The notes beneath the pieces are model-generated. The model did not search any database, was not told where the DNA came from, and saw only the letters and a program-made list of their open reading frames with translations. Source: Thioglobus_B sp964566765 (GTDB lineage Bacteria > Pseudomonadota > Gammaproteobacteria > PS1 > Pseudothioglobaceae). From it: a stretch of 14,536 nt of DNA. Positions 14,495 to 14,536 of the stretch are shown here, one piece after another. Every line of letters begins with the position of its first letter. Position 1 is the stretch's first letter. Location of the stretch: NCBI GenBank assembly GCA_964566765.1, contig CAZMJI010000028.1, positions 1-14,536 on the forward strand, in the 5' to 3' direction. The translations under genes and the position numbers were made by a program.

Positions 14495-14536
14495 CTTATT
14501 GGAAATTATCGCCTGCTTTATTTGGGGTTATTTTCC

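Noticed and set aside
1..14536. CRISPR array, tRNA, rRNA, insertion sequence, toxin-antitoxin or defence genes
   Set aside because: I saw no regularly spaced repeats, cloverleaf or rRNA sequence, transposase, nuclease or small paired antitoxin genes. Nearly all the DNA is accounted for by recognised housekeeping genes.

Overview
The window looks like chromosomal core DNA of a gammaproteobacterium with moderate G+C. ParC, GyrA, class I DAHP synthase (AroG type), RF3 and MraY all look gammaproteobacterial. A c4-like cytochrome, a YfhL-type ferredoxin and an AGXT-type glyoxylate aminotransferase would fit a respiratory, possibly autotrophic marine or symbiotic lineage, but that placement is inference. 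I see no insertion sequence, phage gene, tRNA, rRNA or CRISPR array. No gene-free stretch exceeds 300 bases.

Left part, all on the plus strand (1-7585): the 3' end of a cytochrome c gene, then parC, then a tight queD-folE2-aroG run, then gyrA, closed by a strong intrinsic terminator. FolE2 makes dihydroneopterin triphosphate from GTP. QueD diverts that compound to queuosine, and the same compound also feeds folate. AroG opens the chorismate pathway, which supplies aromatic amino acids and the p-aminobenzoate of folate. parC and gyrA, the two paralogous type IIA topoisomerase A subunits, flank this run without their B subunits. A 41-bp imperfect palindrome lies at the gyrA promoter.

Middle (7586-8833, plus): a two-gene membrane operon of a DUF6868-like 80-residue protein and a UbiA-superfamily prenyltransferase of unknown substrate, with its own promoter region containing a perfect inverted repeat. 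This is the least understood part. It meets the next operon tail to tail with overlapping stop codons.

Right part (8830-12929, minus): a four-gene operon read as ppi-mraY-dCMP deaminase-prfC, with junctions of -1, 1 and 2 nt. It joins periplasmic protein folding, the first membrane step of peptidoglycan synthesis, dUMP supply and translation termination. The ppi product is a periplasmic cyclophilin fused to a divergent FKBP-like domain. mraY lies outside the usual division and cell-wall cluster.

End (12930-14536): a plus-strand ferredoxin gene diverges from ppi and converges on a minus-strand aminotransferase gene, with a shared bidirectional terminator between them. The aminotransferase promoter carries an 8-bp inverted repeat around its -10 and ribosome binding site.

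Most of the window is ordinary housekeeping DNA. I found no clear new multi-gene system. The best leads are the cyclophilin-FKBP fusion, the DUF6868/prenyltransferase pair, the displaced mraY and the promoter palindromes.
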